Assembly: GCA_026419775.2 (NCBI GenBank)
Contig: JAOPGA020001688.1
Coordinates: forward strand, 62,001 to 126,000
DNA length: 64,000 nucleotides
Direction of reading: 5' to 3'
Source of the DNA: Acrasis kona
Lineage: Eukaryota; Heterolobosea; Eutetramitea; Acrasida; Acrasidae
Made by a program: the position numbers and the translations under genes. Under the pieces are notes generated by a model. That model worked only from the letters and a program-made list of their open reading frames with translations, had not been told where the DNA came from and made no database searches. Below are positions 10,566 through 20,343 of the stretch, one piece after another. Every line of letters starts with the position of its first letter. The first letter of the stretch is position 1.

Positions 10566-12888
10566 TTAAGAAGTGTTCTGTTTACTCTCCTGTTCGGATC
10601 TCATATCAATAATTTTCCTCTGCAAAGCCAAATTCAAAGCTTTGAGTCGATCATACTTGGTCTGTACAGCCTGAACTTTTTCTTGACCAAGCATACATTG
10701 GTGCTCTAAAAGAGTCTTCTCTCGCCTGAGCAACTCATTACTATCTTTTGCTTCCTTCTTCAAATCTTGAATCAGAGCATTATTGGTATGTAACGAACTA
10801 CTTATTTGATGTATCTTTTCTCTAGTCTTATCTAACTTTGTAGTGATGGCATCATTTATTTTATCTCTGAAAACAATACCTTGAATCAGTTCTTCGTTTT
10901 GTTTGCTAGTGGCCAGGAACTCACTGTGACTTCTCTCCCACAAATGAACTTCCTCCATCAACCTCTCCGTGTGGCTCTCCTTTTCCTTGTATTTTTCTAT
11001 TCGACTCAAATTCTCTGTTTGTTGTGTCTTTAGTTGGTAGATCATGTCCCTCTTTTCCTGTAACTCTTTATCCAGTTTTTGCATTTGATATTTAAGGGTG
11101 TCAATGTATTCATTGAGATTTAGATTTTCTTCTGTGAGCTTGCGTTGGTTGGACTCCAACGTATTAATTTGATGAGTCAAAACATCGTCAAAATGATGTA
11201 CTTTATTTCTAGAATCAAGATCTGTTTTCCTCCATATTATTACTTGTTCTTGGAGCCTTTGGATTTCTAGAACCTGTTGCTTTATCTTCTTGTTCATGGT
11301 GTGTACTCTAGATTCATTAAGCCAATTGTCCATGCGATCGTTTTTCAAGTCATTAACATGGAGTTGCATCTCCCTCCTGAGATACCTTTCGTATAACAAC
11401 TCGTTCCTACAAAGTAGCAGGTTCCTTTGTAAATGAGAAACATCGGAGGTGAATTGGACATCTCTCTTAATATGATGGCTTTCATTAGTAAAGAAGATAT
11501 AAATCCAACTTTGTAGTGTTATAAGACGTTGCCACCACACTTGTCTAGGCGTGTGGTCATGAAACATTCGGTCTAGATCAGCCATACTAGATTGTGCATA
11601 GTTGGAGTCGAATTGTACATCTTCATCGCTGTGGATTGATAATCTTGATATGGATGTGACAGGTTGACCATCAGACTTTTGATCATCATGACACTTGTAC
11701 TTCATAAGAACATCAAGAGGATGGTTGCGCAGCCAGTAATCTGGATCAGTGTCGATCGGATCGGAACCATGTAATAAAAAAGGATGGAAGGGAACATCAA
11801 GCAAAAATTGTTCGACCATTTGAACGGTCTTTTTAGGTGTTTCTGGATGATTTATTTGAGATATAAAAGTACATGGCATTAGAGCGTAACAAGTCCTACA
11901 GAATTCTCTTAAACAAGCCCTCAATGACTGTCGTATGGCTCCGTTGTGATATTCACGTTTTTCTTCTGTTTTTCCATGATCCTCTAGTTTTACAAAAAAA
12001 AACCCAATCAGAAAAGAACAAAAATTTTCGCTTACCATGATCAAGAACAAAACCAGACCAATCATTCACAATCATTTTGAACAAGTTACAAATTTGAACT
12101 AAACTAAGACTGCGGCTTTCATCAAAAGTTTTTTGTTTTGTTACAAGTGTCGGAATGACAAGAACAATTGTCCACATCAGCGGAACAATAGTTTCTAATG
12201 TTTTATTGTTCTAAATAAAGTTACTACAACACAACAACCATTAGAGAGGACGCACCTGGAGCAAAGTATACATTTGGTGCAAAATTGATGTTTCGCATAT
12301 GAAAACTGTTGGGTTTGGTTTTTGAGATTGAAGGTCATCTACTATATGGTACAAAAGATCACAATAGATGAAATGTGTTTGTAGGAGCGATGTAATTCGC
12401 TCGAAAAATGTTTTCGTAAATGATTTTGAAAATTGTTGTATCGCCGAGTATGACGATAATTGTCTCGGGTGCAAATTTGGACTCCCGTAAAATTGTTTGT
12501 TGTATGCTTCAAACATTAACTCGCTAAACGAAGAGTCCTTAGCGCAAAGAGTTCCACATAATTTGCTAAAGTTTACTTGTGCATCTCCTGATATTATAGT
12601 CAAACCCTGCTTAACGAGAAGAGGGAACCATTGCTCTCGCTTCAAAACTGCTCCCATGTTCACCATCTTGAAGAGAGCCTGTGATAGAACAGAAAATTGT
12701 TGTGTCGTCAAAATACACTCCGCATTGATTTGTTTTATTTGTTGGTATAATTTGTCGCAAATCGACGTTGAGAGGAATGTCTTGTTATTAGCACAATAAG
12801 ATTGAACCATCTTCCATGTTTCGTCATTTAGAGTGCTATGGGTCATAACTGAAGTGCACAACAGAGTGACCACATTCGACTCGTTCAT
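10566..12888 (-). CDS. TSC1: Hamartin (TSC1) homologue
   Basis: Three exons: 12888-12256, 12210-12036 and 11983-10566, with introns 12211-12255 and 11984-12035; both joins keep frame and give about 741 residues. The N-terminal half is helical-repeat-like. After the first intron come WTIVLVIPTLVTKQK and LREFCRTCYALMPCTFIS, which match the hamartin core motif 'HASVYALFHRLYGMYPCNF'. The C-terminal half is a long coiled coil starting at LLLCRNELLYERYLRREM, matching hamartin 'LLLHNQLLYERFKRQQH'. Hamartin holds tuberin (TSC2) and TBC1D7 in the complex that turns off Rheb and TOR complex 1. No TSC2 is in this window. Confidence 0.82.
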
Positions 12889-13169
12889 TGTAAAGCGCAG
12901 CTTGATGCGATCTTGATGTCCTCCAAGATGTCCTCGTGTTTTTCTTATCTAATCAATACTTGTAAATGTCAACCCTGGCAACATGGTTGGTTTTGAATTA
13001 CAACTCCAGTCTGAATTTGGGTCTGCATCAAAATGTCAATAGGACAGTTAGTTGTAACAGGTGTATTGGTCCTTGAATAGAATGGTATTTGAAATAAAAA
13101 AGATTAGATATAAACATTAAAGTTTGAAATCGATCACGTAGGGTTTATTGAAAATTGGAATGTACATTT

Positions 13170-14531
13170 TTATACTAACATCTTGAGCACATTTCCTGTT
13201 CCCTTCTCAATACCATAGACACCTGTACCTTCCTTGTAGGCAGTGACGTTACTTAGAATACTTTGTTGAACAACTCTTCTATCGCCAGTTAGTTCGCGTT
13301 CTTGTAGACCGAACATATCAGCTCCGTTCCACTTTAATAAACGTCCACCTTGATCCACACCATAAACTGCATTATCAGTGGCGACGCTCAAATCAGTCAA
13401 CAACACATTAAATGGTATCCATTGTCCATCAAGGTATCTATAGGCACGGTTATCAAGACCAATTCCCCATACTTCGGTTCTTCTTAGTAATTTTCCACCG
13501 ACGGAAATCTTCTTCAATTTACCTCCTAGACGTTCCCAAACGTTATTGTGACCGAAACGGGCGAGTTTCAGGAACAAGACCGAACCGTCTTCTGCTAATG
13601 CGTAAATCTTTCTCTTTGATTGAGCGGCGACTTGTGATAGTCTTTGAATGTCCTCAGGTAATACCAAATCATATCCGGACTTGTTGTTTAGTCTGTATAA
13701 GAAACCATTGTTTAATCCAATACCGAACACATGTCCTCCACGGGCGACGCTAATGTCCTTGAATAGCATTCCTTCGGTCGGTAAGAATTCCCAACTTAGA
13801 GTGCGTTCTGAACCTGCTAGGCGGTATAATTCACCTGCGTAGCTTAGTCCGTAAATGTAATTCTTACCGGCGCATGATAACGTGCGGATTTGATCTCTGT
13901 TTTGTGGTGCGACGGCTCCAGTGGAAAGTGGCGCTACTAATGGAGCGGTTACTACTGGTGCGACTGGTGCAACGATGGGTGCTTGTGTTGGTGTGACTCT
14001 TGGTGCATGGGTTACATCCAATACGTCGAATCTTCCAGTGTCTTGTGTGTAGGGTACTTCTCTGATGATTGTCTCGTCGTGAATCTTGCGAACTACTGGG
14101 TGGACTACTTCCTGGACGACATTTTGTTCGTGGACTTCGGTGATGACTGGTTGAACGTGATGCTCAATGTGTTCTTGACGAACAACTTGGGCGACGACTT
14201 CGCCTTGACGGACTTCGTGTGTGGCACCTGATTGGTGTGTAACGACTGGGGCAGTTTGTAAGTTAAGTTGGGCTAGTCTTAAACGTTCTGCCTCTGCATC
14301 TCTGGTACCAACTTCTTCATAGACGGTTGATGCGCGGGCTTGTTCGTGGATAGTGTCATGTACAATGTTCTTGACGACGTTTTGCTTCTCTAGCTCGATG
14401 ACCTTTTGTTCGTGGATTTCTTGGACAACTGGTTTGTGGATGACTTCAACGTTTTGCTTCTCGATGATGCCTCCTAGAACTGGCTTATCTACGACGTTTG
14501 TTGTTGTGGTTTGTGTTGTTGGGTTTGTCAT
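13170..14531 (-). CDS. Charged IE/VP-repeat module fused to tectonin propeller
   Basis: Single exon, 453 residues. Residues about 10-170 repeat the module of the gene at 59-1312 (KPVVQEIHEQKVIELEKQN, YEEVGTRD, AERLRLAQLNLQ, HVQPVITEVHEQNV). A Pro/Ala/Val linker of about 40 residues follows. Residues about 220-453 form four to five tectonin repeats of about 40 residues (KNYIYGLSYAGELYRLAG, VFGIGLNNGFLYRL, IYALAEDGSVLFLKL, VWGIGLDNRAYRYLDGQW), a small beta-propeller that binds sugars or membrane lipids in other amoebae and slime moulds. There is no signal peptide. The combination of the two domains is the notable point; I infer a scaffold that links a charged, filament-like region to a propeller. 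Confidence 0.85.
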   Translation of the reverse strand: MTNPTTQTTTTNVVDKPVLGGIIEKQNVEVIHKPVVQEIHEQKVIELEKQNVVKNIVHDTIHEQARASTVYEEVGTRDAEAERLRLAQLNLQTAPVVTHQSGATHEVRQGEVVAQVVRQEHIEHHVQPVITEVHEQNVVQEVVHPVVRKIHDETIIREVPYTQDTGRFDVLDVTHAPRVTPTQAPIVAPVAPVVTAPLVAPLSTGAVAPQNRDQIRTLSCAGKNYIYGLSYAGELYRLAGSERTLSWEFLPTEGMLFKDISVARGGHVFGIGLNNGFLYRLNNKSGYDLVLPEDIQRLSQVAAQSKRKIYALAEDGSVLFLKLARFGHNNVWERLGGKLKKISVGGKLLRRTEVWGIGLDNRAYRYLDGQWIPFNVLLTDLSVATDNAVYGVDQGGRLLKWNGADMFGLQERELTGDRRVVQQSILSNVTAYKEGTGVYGIEKGTGNVLKMLV

Positions 14532-14706
14532 TTTCTTCTTGTTTGTTTTTTGTTTTCAGTTTGTTGTGTGGTCGCTTTTATATTTTTGATCTTCAATGAA
14601 TTTAAAAATAAAACATAAAAATAGATTCTTAAAAATCTACATAAAAAGACATGTCTGGTATTTGGGTCGTAATACAATGAAGAGCGCATTAAATTTATAT
14701 AAATTT

Positions 14707-16609
14707 TTATGTATTATTCACGTTATCGTGATGTGAAGCAAGTCTTCCTGTAAGGTTGAGCATCGTTAATACATTCTCTAATAGTTCTCGAACAATGACC
14801 ATCGGCTGGGAATCAGGATTCTCCAAAAAGTGCATTTCAGGGAAGCATGTTGGATATGGCTTCTGTGTATAATTTTTGAAGTATCGGTTAATAACAGCGT
14901 GGAATAGAATAAATCGTGTAATATAAGCACGCAATATCACGTTCTCTAAAAATGTCCTATATGAAACATCAATTTTTGAATCGCTCATCAAGCACACGGC
15001 TAATTCGTTCAAGGCAACATTCGTTGTGTCAACGGCTTTAGAATAAGCGTCATGATCCAGTGTGGAAGCACCGCACATGAACGCAAGAGCAAGCATCGGA
15101 GCAGTTAAGAAAAATGTAAATAGACTACCCGTGCGACTTTGATTTTGTAAATTTAAAGGCAAAGAAATGGAAGAAGAAGACAAACAAACTAAAGGTTGAC
15201 CAAATTTGTTCTTTCGTGGAATAAAAGTTGAACTACTTTCAGTTTCTATTATCAAAAAAAATGGTTTTCTTGTGAAAGGAACAATGTCATCCCAGGACCA
15301 TGAATTAATGTCGGACCGTTGATCTGTTAACAACGAAAGTGGCAAAGAGATATCACTTGCAGTCGGAGTGGACGGACTCACAGGCGCTCCGTTTCCTCTT
15401 GCCTTCCTTACGAACATGTCATCCACAGTAATGTATAATAGCAAGCATTGTTGAAAGTCCGTTTCTTGTAGACATGAAGATAAAGCAAAAAGAATCTCTG
15501 AAAATGTCGGTCTGTGTAACATTGTTTTGTGTGCGTTCTTAAACCTACTACCCGCTGTCTAAAAACGTTAGAGACGCTTGATGAATGTAAACTTACTCTG
15601 TCCGAAGTCCTTTCCAAGCTTTGCATGATCCTAAACATGTCCAAACTTAACTCACTAAACTTTACGTGTCTTCTCCTGTTGCTAACAAGGATGGATTCTG
15701 CAATAGTAATGAAGGATGATCTTGGACTGTTTTTAGTAGCATCAAGGTTGAGTGAGTTTGAGTCGGGTAATGAAGTTCTGTAATTAATCAAGTCAGGAGA
15801 TGGTCCCACAGAAACAATCACGTCAGCCTTTGAAGAAAGTTAATAATGTGTTGGAACGAAACATACTTTTAAGAAGGTGTCTAATTCTATCAAAACTAAT
15901 TGCCACTCGTTGGCATCTGGTAAGTTGAAGGAATTCGTATATGCATTGACAAGTTCTCTAAGCTCCTTGATTACAACTTCTGCAAACTCTCTTTTGTTTT
16001 GAAACAGAAGCACCACTAGGAATCTAGCAAAGTATCTTAATTTTTTGTTGAACAAAACTGCACTATCATTTTTTATTTTGAGCGTTCAATGCATGTATGT
16101 TACCTGCTGCTTGTATCTTTAAAGTAAGACCTGCTCCTAATGGCTTCATAAAAAACGAACGATTCATTAAGATATCTTGTATCGCTCGTTCTAAGGCTAT
16201 ATCCGTAAGATGATTGTAGTTTATTCGAAAATACTAGTAATGATAGTATAATTGACCAATTTTAGCGGCAATGTCTCCAATTTCCCATCTCTGAAGTCCC
16301 CGTGATTTTTCTAGTGCTTCCCTATCAATTAAGTTGAGTGAACGGATTTTGTTCGAACCTGTGCTCCAATTGAAATTTCCATAACTGCCAAACGTTAGGT
16401 CATATTTCATCAATTAATCTTACCTGTGTATATGTCTCAAATGTTCTTTGAAAGTAGGGTTGCCATAACATTCTTGCACCGCACTGAGGTAATTCCCTGA
16501 AAATTAATAAAACACAAAGAAAAAACTAATACCTCAGCCCAGCAAAGTATCTTTGAGACCTTTGAAGTAGGTCCTGATAATGTTGAACAGCGTGCTTGTC
16601 TGTGTCCAT
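14707..16609 (-). CDS. SCAI: SCAI homologue
   Basis: Gene with about six exons starting at MDTDKHAVQHYQDLLQ (ATG at 16609) and ending at 14707. SCAI is a nuclear inhibitor of MAL/MRTF-driven SRF transcription and also takes part in DNA repair. Recognised motifs in order: QRSQRYFAGLR and LWQPYFQRTFETYTQ; a WQ(I/M)GEIA-like block; LRYFARFLVVLLFQNKREF; MLHRPTFSEILFALSS; DIVPFTRKPFFLIIE and KFGQPLVCLSS. These follow human SCAI closely. Introns are about 35-60 nt; the one between the exon ending SLERTSDR and the exon beginning TAGSRFK joins in phase 0. The part between about 16080 and 16500 is in small exons whose borders I did not fix exactly. Confidence 0.82.
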
Positions 16610-16959
16610 TTTTAAAGTTGCTCCTTACAAAGAATATTTATAAATTTTGACCATATTGCACAGGCCCAGCAAAGCAAACTTTTTCAACAAAACGTTAGTT
16701 GCTTATTCAGTTTGTTCACAGTTTTAAGTTAGGTACACATATTTATTAATTTTTAACACAAATCTAACAGGGCTCAAATTGAAAACTTGTCTGAGTGGTT
16801 ACATGAACGTTTTTTACAAATTTTTACCAAGGATACCGAGTGTCATGACATTTTTCATTAACAAACTACCAAAAATAATTATTTCGTTAACGTACAAAAT
16901 TGGATGCAAAAATTAACAAGAAATAGAAAGTCATGCAATTAATATTGATACAATTTATT
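16610..16959. other. Intergenic gap, nothing recognised
   Basis: AT-rich sequence between the SCAI start and the 3' end of the first Cys-rich gene. I see no ORF, RNA or repeat that I can support. Confidence 0.6.
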
Positions 16960-17541
16960 TTAATGCGGAAGTTTAGCGCTGTTGTCCCCTTGGGTTGCTT
17001 TCGCACTGGCAGCATTAAATGCTCTGCTATGCTTTTTGGCACAACCGTTGCAATTCATGCAATAACGCTCTGCAATCTCAGCTTGAGAATCACTCAACTC
17101 TCCTGCTTGTAAACATTTACCAGTGTTCGCATAATAAAAGTATCTCTGTTTGCATCCTCCATCAAAGTGAACCTTTCCTGACACTTTGCTCATACAGTCT
17201 AATCTACATGACACACCGAGCTCATAGTCTCTTGCCAAAAAGTAAGAAGAGTGGCGTCTGGTTCCACCTCTTCCTACTAGAGAGTTCTTTTTCTCGGTTA
17301 ATGGGGGGCATTCTAGCTGTGGCTTGTTGTTATCGAATGATAAGGTTTTAGAACCTTTAAGGGTTATTTTCTTTGGGCTGGGTTCTGGATTGATATCGAC
17401 AGGGATGGGAATACTCACAACATTTGTAGTATAGCTCGCGGAGGTTATCTTAGGATATCCTGGTTGCTTTACGGGCATGTCGAAGGCAAAACTACAAACC
17501 AGCAAACACAACAATGTTAATGAAAGGACTGTCCTCATCAT
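16960..17541 (-). CDS. Secreted 8-Cys protein, cluster member 1
   Basis: 193 residues from the double ATG at 17541 (MMRTVLSLTLLCLLVCSFA), which begins a signal peptide; the longer upstream reading would put a charged leader before it. The mature protein has a variable Pro-rich region of about 70 residues and then a conserved block: SCRLDCMSKVSGKVHFDGGC, Tyr-rich YFYYANTGKCLQAGEL, and CMNCNGCAKKHSRAFNAA. Eight Cys in the mature chain probably form disulfides. The conserved block is shared with the next two genes; this copy is the most diverged. Not a family I recognise. Expected to be secreted or phagosomal. Confidence 0.83.
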   Translation of the reverse strand: MMRTVLSLTLLCLLVCSFAFDMPVKQPGYPKITSASYTTNVVSIPIPVDINPEPSPKKITLKGSKTLSFDNNKPQLECPPLTEKKNSLVGRGGTRRHSSYFLARDYELGVSCRLDCMSKVSGKVHFDGGCKQRYFYYANTGKCLQAGELSDSQAEIAERYCMNCNGCAKKHSRAFNAASAKATQGDNSAKLPH

Positions 17542-17745
17542 TGTTTGTTGATTTTGAGAAGCGACGTTTGTTTTTGGTTGTGTTTCGAAAGTGACATTGA
17601 AACGTTTAAATGTCAATGAATCACGCGATCTAATTGGCGGACGAACTTGTCAAACTCAGTCTAGGATGACTTGATTGGGCCTTTGACGAGTTTCTTCAAC
17701 ACTGTCAACAGTCAACACACAGAAATTTTAAGTTACAGCCATTTA

Positions 17746-18210
17746 TTATTTTGGTAGTCTTCCGCTGTTATCTCCTTGTGTTGATTTTGCAGAAGCAGCA
17801 TTGAACGGTCTGTTGTGAGATTTTTTGCAACCGTTGCAATTCATGCAAAAGTTCTCTGCAATCTTTGCTTGCGAATCGCTCAACTCTCCTGCCTGTAAGC
17901 ATGTACCAATGCTTCCATAGTAGTAATATCTCTCTTTGCATCCTCCGTCAAAGTGAACCTTTCCTGACACTTTACTCATACAATCTAGTCTACAAGACAA
18001 AGCGAGTTTGTATCCATCAGCCAAATAGTATTGAGCATCGCGCCTAACGTCCCCTCTCCAATTCGTTGCACACATTGATAGCGGTAGGGGTTGTGGATAT
18101 GTACGTATCGTCTTTGGTGTAGGTATGGCCGTTAGTGCCATGTCAGTTGCAAAGGTACCTGCCAACAAGCAGAGTATCAAAAATAATACAGACATCGTCT
18201 TTGTTGGCAT
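17746..18210 (-). CDS. Secreted 8-Cys protein, cluster member 2
   Basis: 154 residues from MPTKTMSVLFLILCLLAGTF (signal peptide). It has the same C-terminal block as its neighbours (SCRLDCMSKVSGKVHFDGGC, YYYYGSIGTCLQAGELS, CMNCNGCKKSHNRPFNAASA). It is nearly identical to member 3 in the signal peptide and last 90 residues and in the flanking DNA on both sides, but the region after the signal peptide differs and is shorter here. That pattern fits a recent tandem duplication with rapid change confined to the exposed N-terminal part. Function unknown. Confidence 0.85.
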   Translation of the reverse strand: MPTKTMSVLFLILCLLAGTFATDMALTAIPTPKTIRTYPQPLPLSMCATNWRGDVRRDAQYYLADGYKLALSCRLDCMSKVSGKVHFDGGCKERYYYYGSIGTCLQAGELSDSQAKIAENFCMNCNGCKKSHNRPFNAASAKSTQGDNSGRLPK

Positions 18211-18705
18211 GACAGTGTATTTATTATTAAAATTAATCACCTTTCAAAAAATATTCCGTCGAAGATGCTCGTTATAGAATTACAATAGCCTTTGGTGTCA
18301 ATACCAGTTTGGTGATAATTGTGTCATTCTTCTCAGAATTATGCAATAGGACCAACATAAGATTCGAGCAGATGACATCCGTGACAATTACAAATGCTAA
18401 TTAGCTGTTATGTAACAAAATTTTATTCATTAATAAATTTGATCCATGGCCGCTTTAACAAGTGCAGTAGGGTTGGTGAGTTTGTTTGCTTCAAGGACCA
18501 ACACTGTCAACAATTAAGGTTATCATGATGGAGTTTGGTAAGGGTGGGTGTTGAGCATAATGATTTGGTTACAACAGTGGGCTATATAGTCGTCTGTTGC
18601 GTTGATTTTCTTGTTACAGATCTTTCATTATTAATTGGTTTAGAAGGGGGGGGTTTTGGCACAAGCTATAAGTAAGACACAGAAATTTTAAGTTACAGCC
18701 ATTTA
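18211..18705. other. Intergenic gap within the Cys-rich cluster
   Basis: The side next to member 2 (to about 18299) is repeated upstream of member 3. The rest is AT-rich with a run of eight G near 18646. No gene is seen. Confidence 0.55.
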
Positions 18706-19206
18706 TTATTTTGGTAGTCTTCCGCTGTTATCTCCTTGTGTTGATTTTGCAGAAGCAGCATTGAACGGTCTGTTGTGAGATTTTTTGCAACCGTTGCAAT
18801 TCATGCAAAAGTTCTCTGCAATCTTTGCTTGCGAGTTGCTCAACTCTCCTGCCTGTAAGCATGTACCAGTGTCTCCATAGTAGTAGTATCTCTGTTTACA
18901 TCCTCTATCAAAGTGAACCTTTCCTGACACTTTACTCATACAATCTAGTCTACAAGATACAGCAAGTTTGTATCCATCAGCCAAATAGAACGAAGAATCG
19001 CGTCTAAAGTTCCCTCCCCGATTCGTTGGACACGTTGATGTCACTCCAAGGGTTTGTCTGACGCCCACTTGTTGAATTGGCATATACGCTCCGACTACGT
19101 GTGCTTTCCTTGGTGCAGGTATGGCCATTGGTGCCATGTCAGTTGCAAAGGTACCTGCCAACAAGCAGAGTATCAAAAATAATACAGACATCGTCTTTGT
19201 TGGCAT
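18706..19206 (-). CDS. Secreted 8-Cys protein, cluster member 3
   Basis: 166 residues from MPTKTMSVLFLILCLLAGTF, identical to member 2 over the signal peptide. After it comes a longer variable region (PAPRKAHVVGAYMPIQQ) and then the shared Cys block with HFDRGC in place of HFDGGC. The eight Cys of the mature part are retained. The 3' flank is identical to that of member 2 from about 18677 at an offset of exactly 960 bp. Function unknown; secreted. Confidence 0.85.
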   Translation of the reverse strand: MPTKTMSVLFLILCLLAGTFATDMAPMAIPAPRKAHVVGAYMPIQQVGVRQTLGVTSTCPTNRGGNFRRDSSFYLADGYKLAVSCRLDCMSKVSGKVHFDRGCKQRYYYYGDTGTCLQAGELSNSQAKIAENFCMNCNGCKKSHNRPFNAASAKSTQGDNSGRLPK

Positions 19207-19694
19207 TACAGTGTATTATTAAAATCAATCACTTTTCAAAAAATATTCCGTCGAAGATGCTTGATATGTCGTTAAAAGAATTACAATAGCCTTTGGTGTT
19301 ATTATAATACCTTTTCGGGGTGCAATAACTGTCTTAGAAGGTATGAGTGAATTAAAACTTTATCTCAGAATTATTCGAATCTTGTTATATTATGTCTATT
19401 ACTAATGCGAATTAGCTTAATAAATTTTTATGGTGGTATCTCCTAGTTTAGTGGAGGTAGGCTTCATGGTTACAGCTTTGGTCGTCTCGTATTGAGTTGT
19501 TTCTTGTTACAGTTGCATTTCTTTGCAGCTAATATGATGCATTTAAGACTCTCCATATCTTATGTTGGTTTTAGAATTAATACACTTTTTGTGTTATTCG
19601 GTATGTTGTTAAATTCATGAGATTGAATTGATTCACACTTGTTAAATTTGTTTACGTAAATTGATTTTTATTGATACACCAATAACAATGCAAT
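19207..19694. other. Intergenic gap
   Basis: The first 90 bp belong to the duplicated unit. The rest is AT-rich with no ORF or RNA that I can support. Confidence 0.55.
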
Positions 19695-20183
19695 CTAACA
19701 CCTCTCAGGATGCACCCCAACTGCCGACGGGGGCACAACGGTCAACTTATACCCGAGGATGCTCACGGTAATGGAAACATCTGCCTTGAAGCAGTCTACC
19801 TTAACATCCCACTTAATGTGATTAATCTCTGTGCACATCTCTAATCCTATTTTCTCAATTGCTTTTACACATACAACCTTGTCAACACCATCAAGTGTTA
19901 AGAACTTGGAGTAAACAGCCTTGCCATTCACTATAGCTTCAACCAAAGCTTGTTGGTTTGGTACATCAAAGTGAAGAGCCACGGTGCCGTTGAAACTTAT
20001 CTTCTTTCCCAATATCTTATGCTGGAATACTATGTCGCACATAAATCCTCTGTTCACATCATCACGTCTGCATTTGGCCTCATCATTGGACTCATGGAAG
20101 GTGCTAAACACCAACTCTGTTTGGTCAGTGCCGTATGCAGCACAAAAGAGAGCCAGAAGTGCAAAGAAGAAGATTGCTTTCAT
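19695..20183 (-). CDS. Small secreted Cys-containing protein
   Basis: 162 residues with a clear signal peptide (MKAIFFFALLALFCAAYG). The mature chain is beta-rich with six Cys (AKCRRDD, FMCDIVF, VVCVKA, EMCTE, DCF, final ERC) and the stretch ILGKKISFNGTVALHFDVP with one N-glycosylation site. The alternating hydrophobic pattern suggests a small beta-sandwich. I do not recognise the family. It is next to the Cys-rich trio but shows no sequence likeness to it. Confidence 0.8.
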   Translation of the reverse strand: MKAIFFFALLALFCAAYGTDQTELVFSTFHESNDEAKCRRDDVNRGFMCDIVFQHKILGKKISFNGTVALHFDVPNQQALVEAIVNGKAVYSKFLTLDGVDKVVCVKAIEKIGLEMCTEINHIKWDVKVDCFKADVSITVSILGYKLTVVPPSAVGVHPERC

Positions 20184-20343
20184 TTTGATGAGTTCTGATC
20201 TGACAGGTGTCAGTCAATCTTTCATTACAACATCATTATGACATTTCGCTAGAAACTGCAACAGGGATAATTTTGATGGAAGCACAAGCTTGTCTTGAAA
20301 GTAATACAATATAACAATTATACAAATTTATTGAAAATAGTCC

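Larger units (their letters stand above)
17717..19299. repeat. Tandem segmental duplication, about 0.6 kb units
   Basis: The unit 17717-18299 (member 2 with both flanks) is repeated head to tail at 18677-19299 (member 3). The 3' untranslated sequence and the 5' flank (TTTCAAAAAATATTCCGTCG) match almost perfectly, while the N-terminal coding part differs. The units are separated by about 380 bp of unrelated sequence. Confidence 0.85.

Noticed and set aside
12195-12255. First choice of acceptor in the TSC1 first intron
   Set aside because: It put the second exon out of frame with an early stop; the acceptor TTTATTTAG gives a 45-nt intron in frame.
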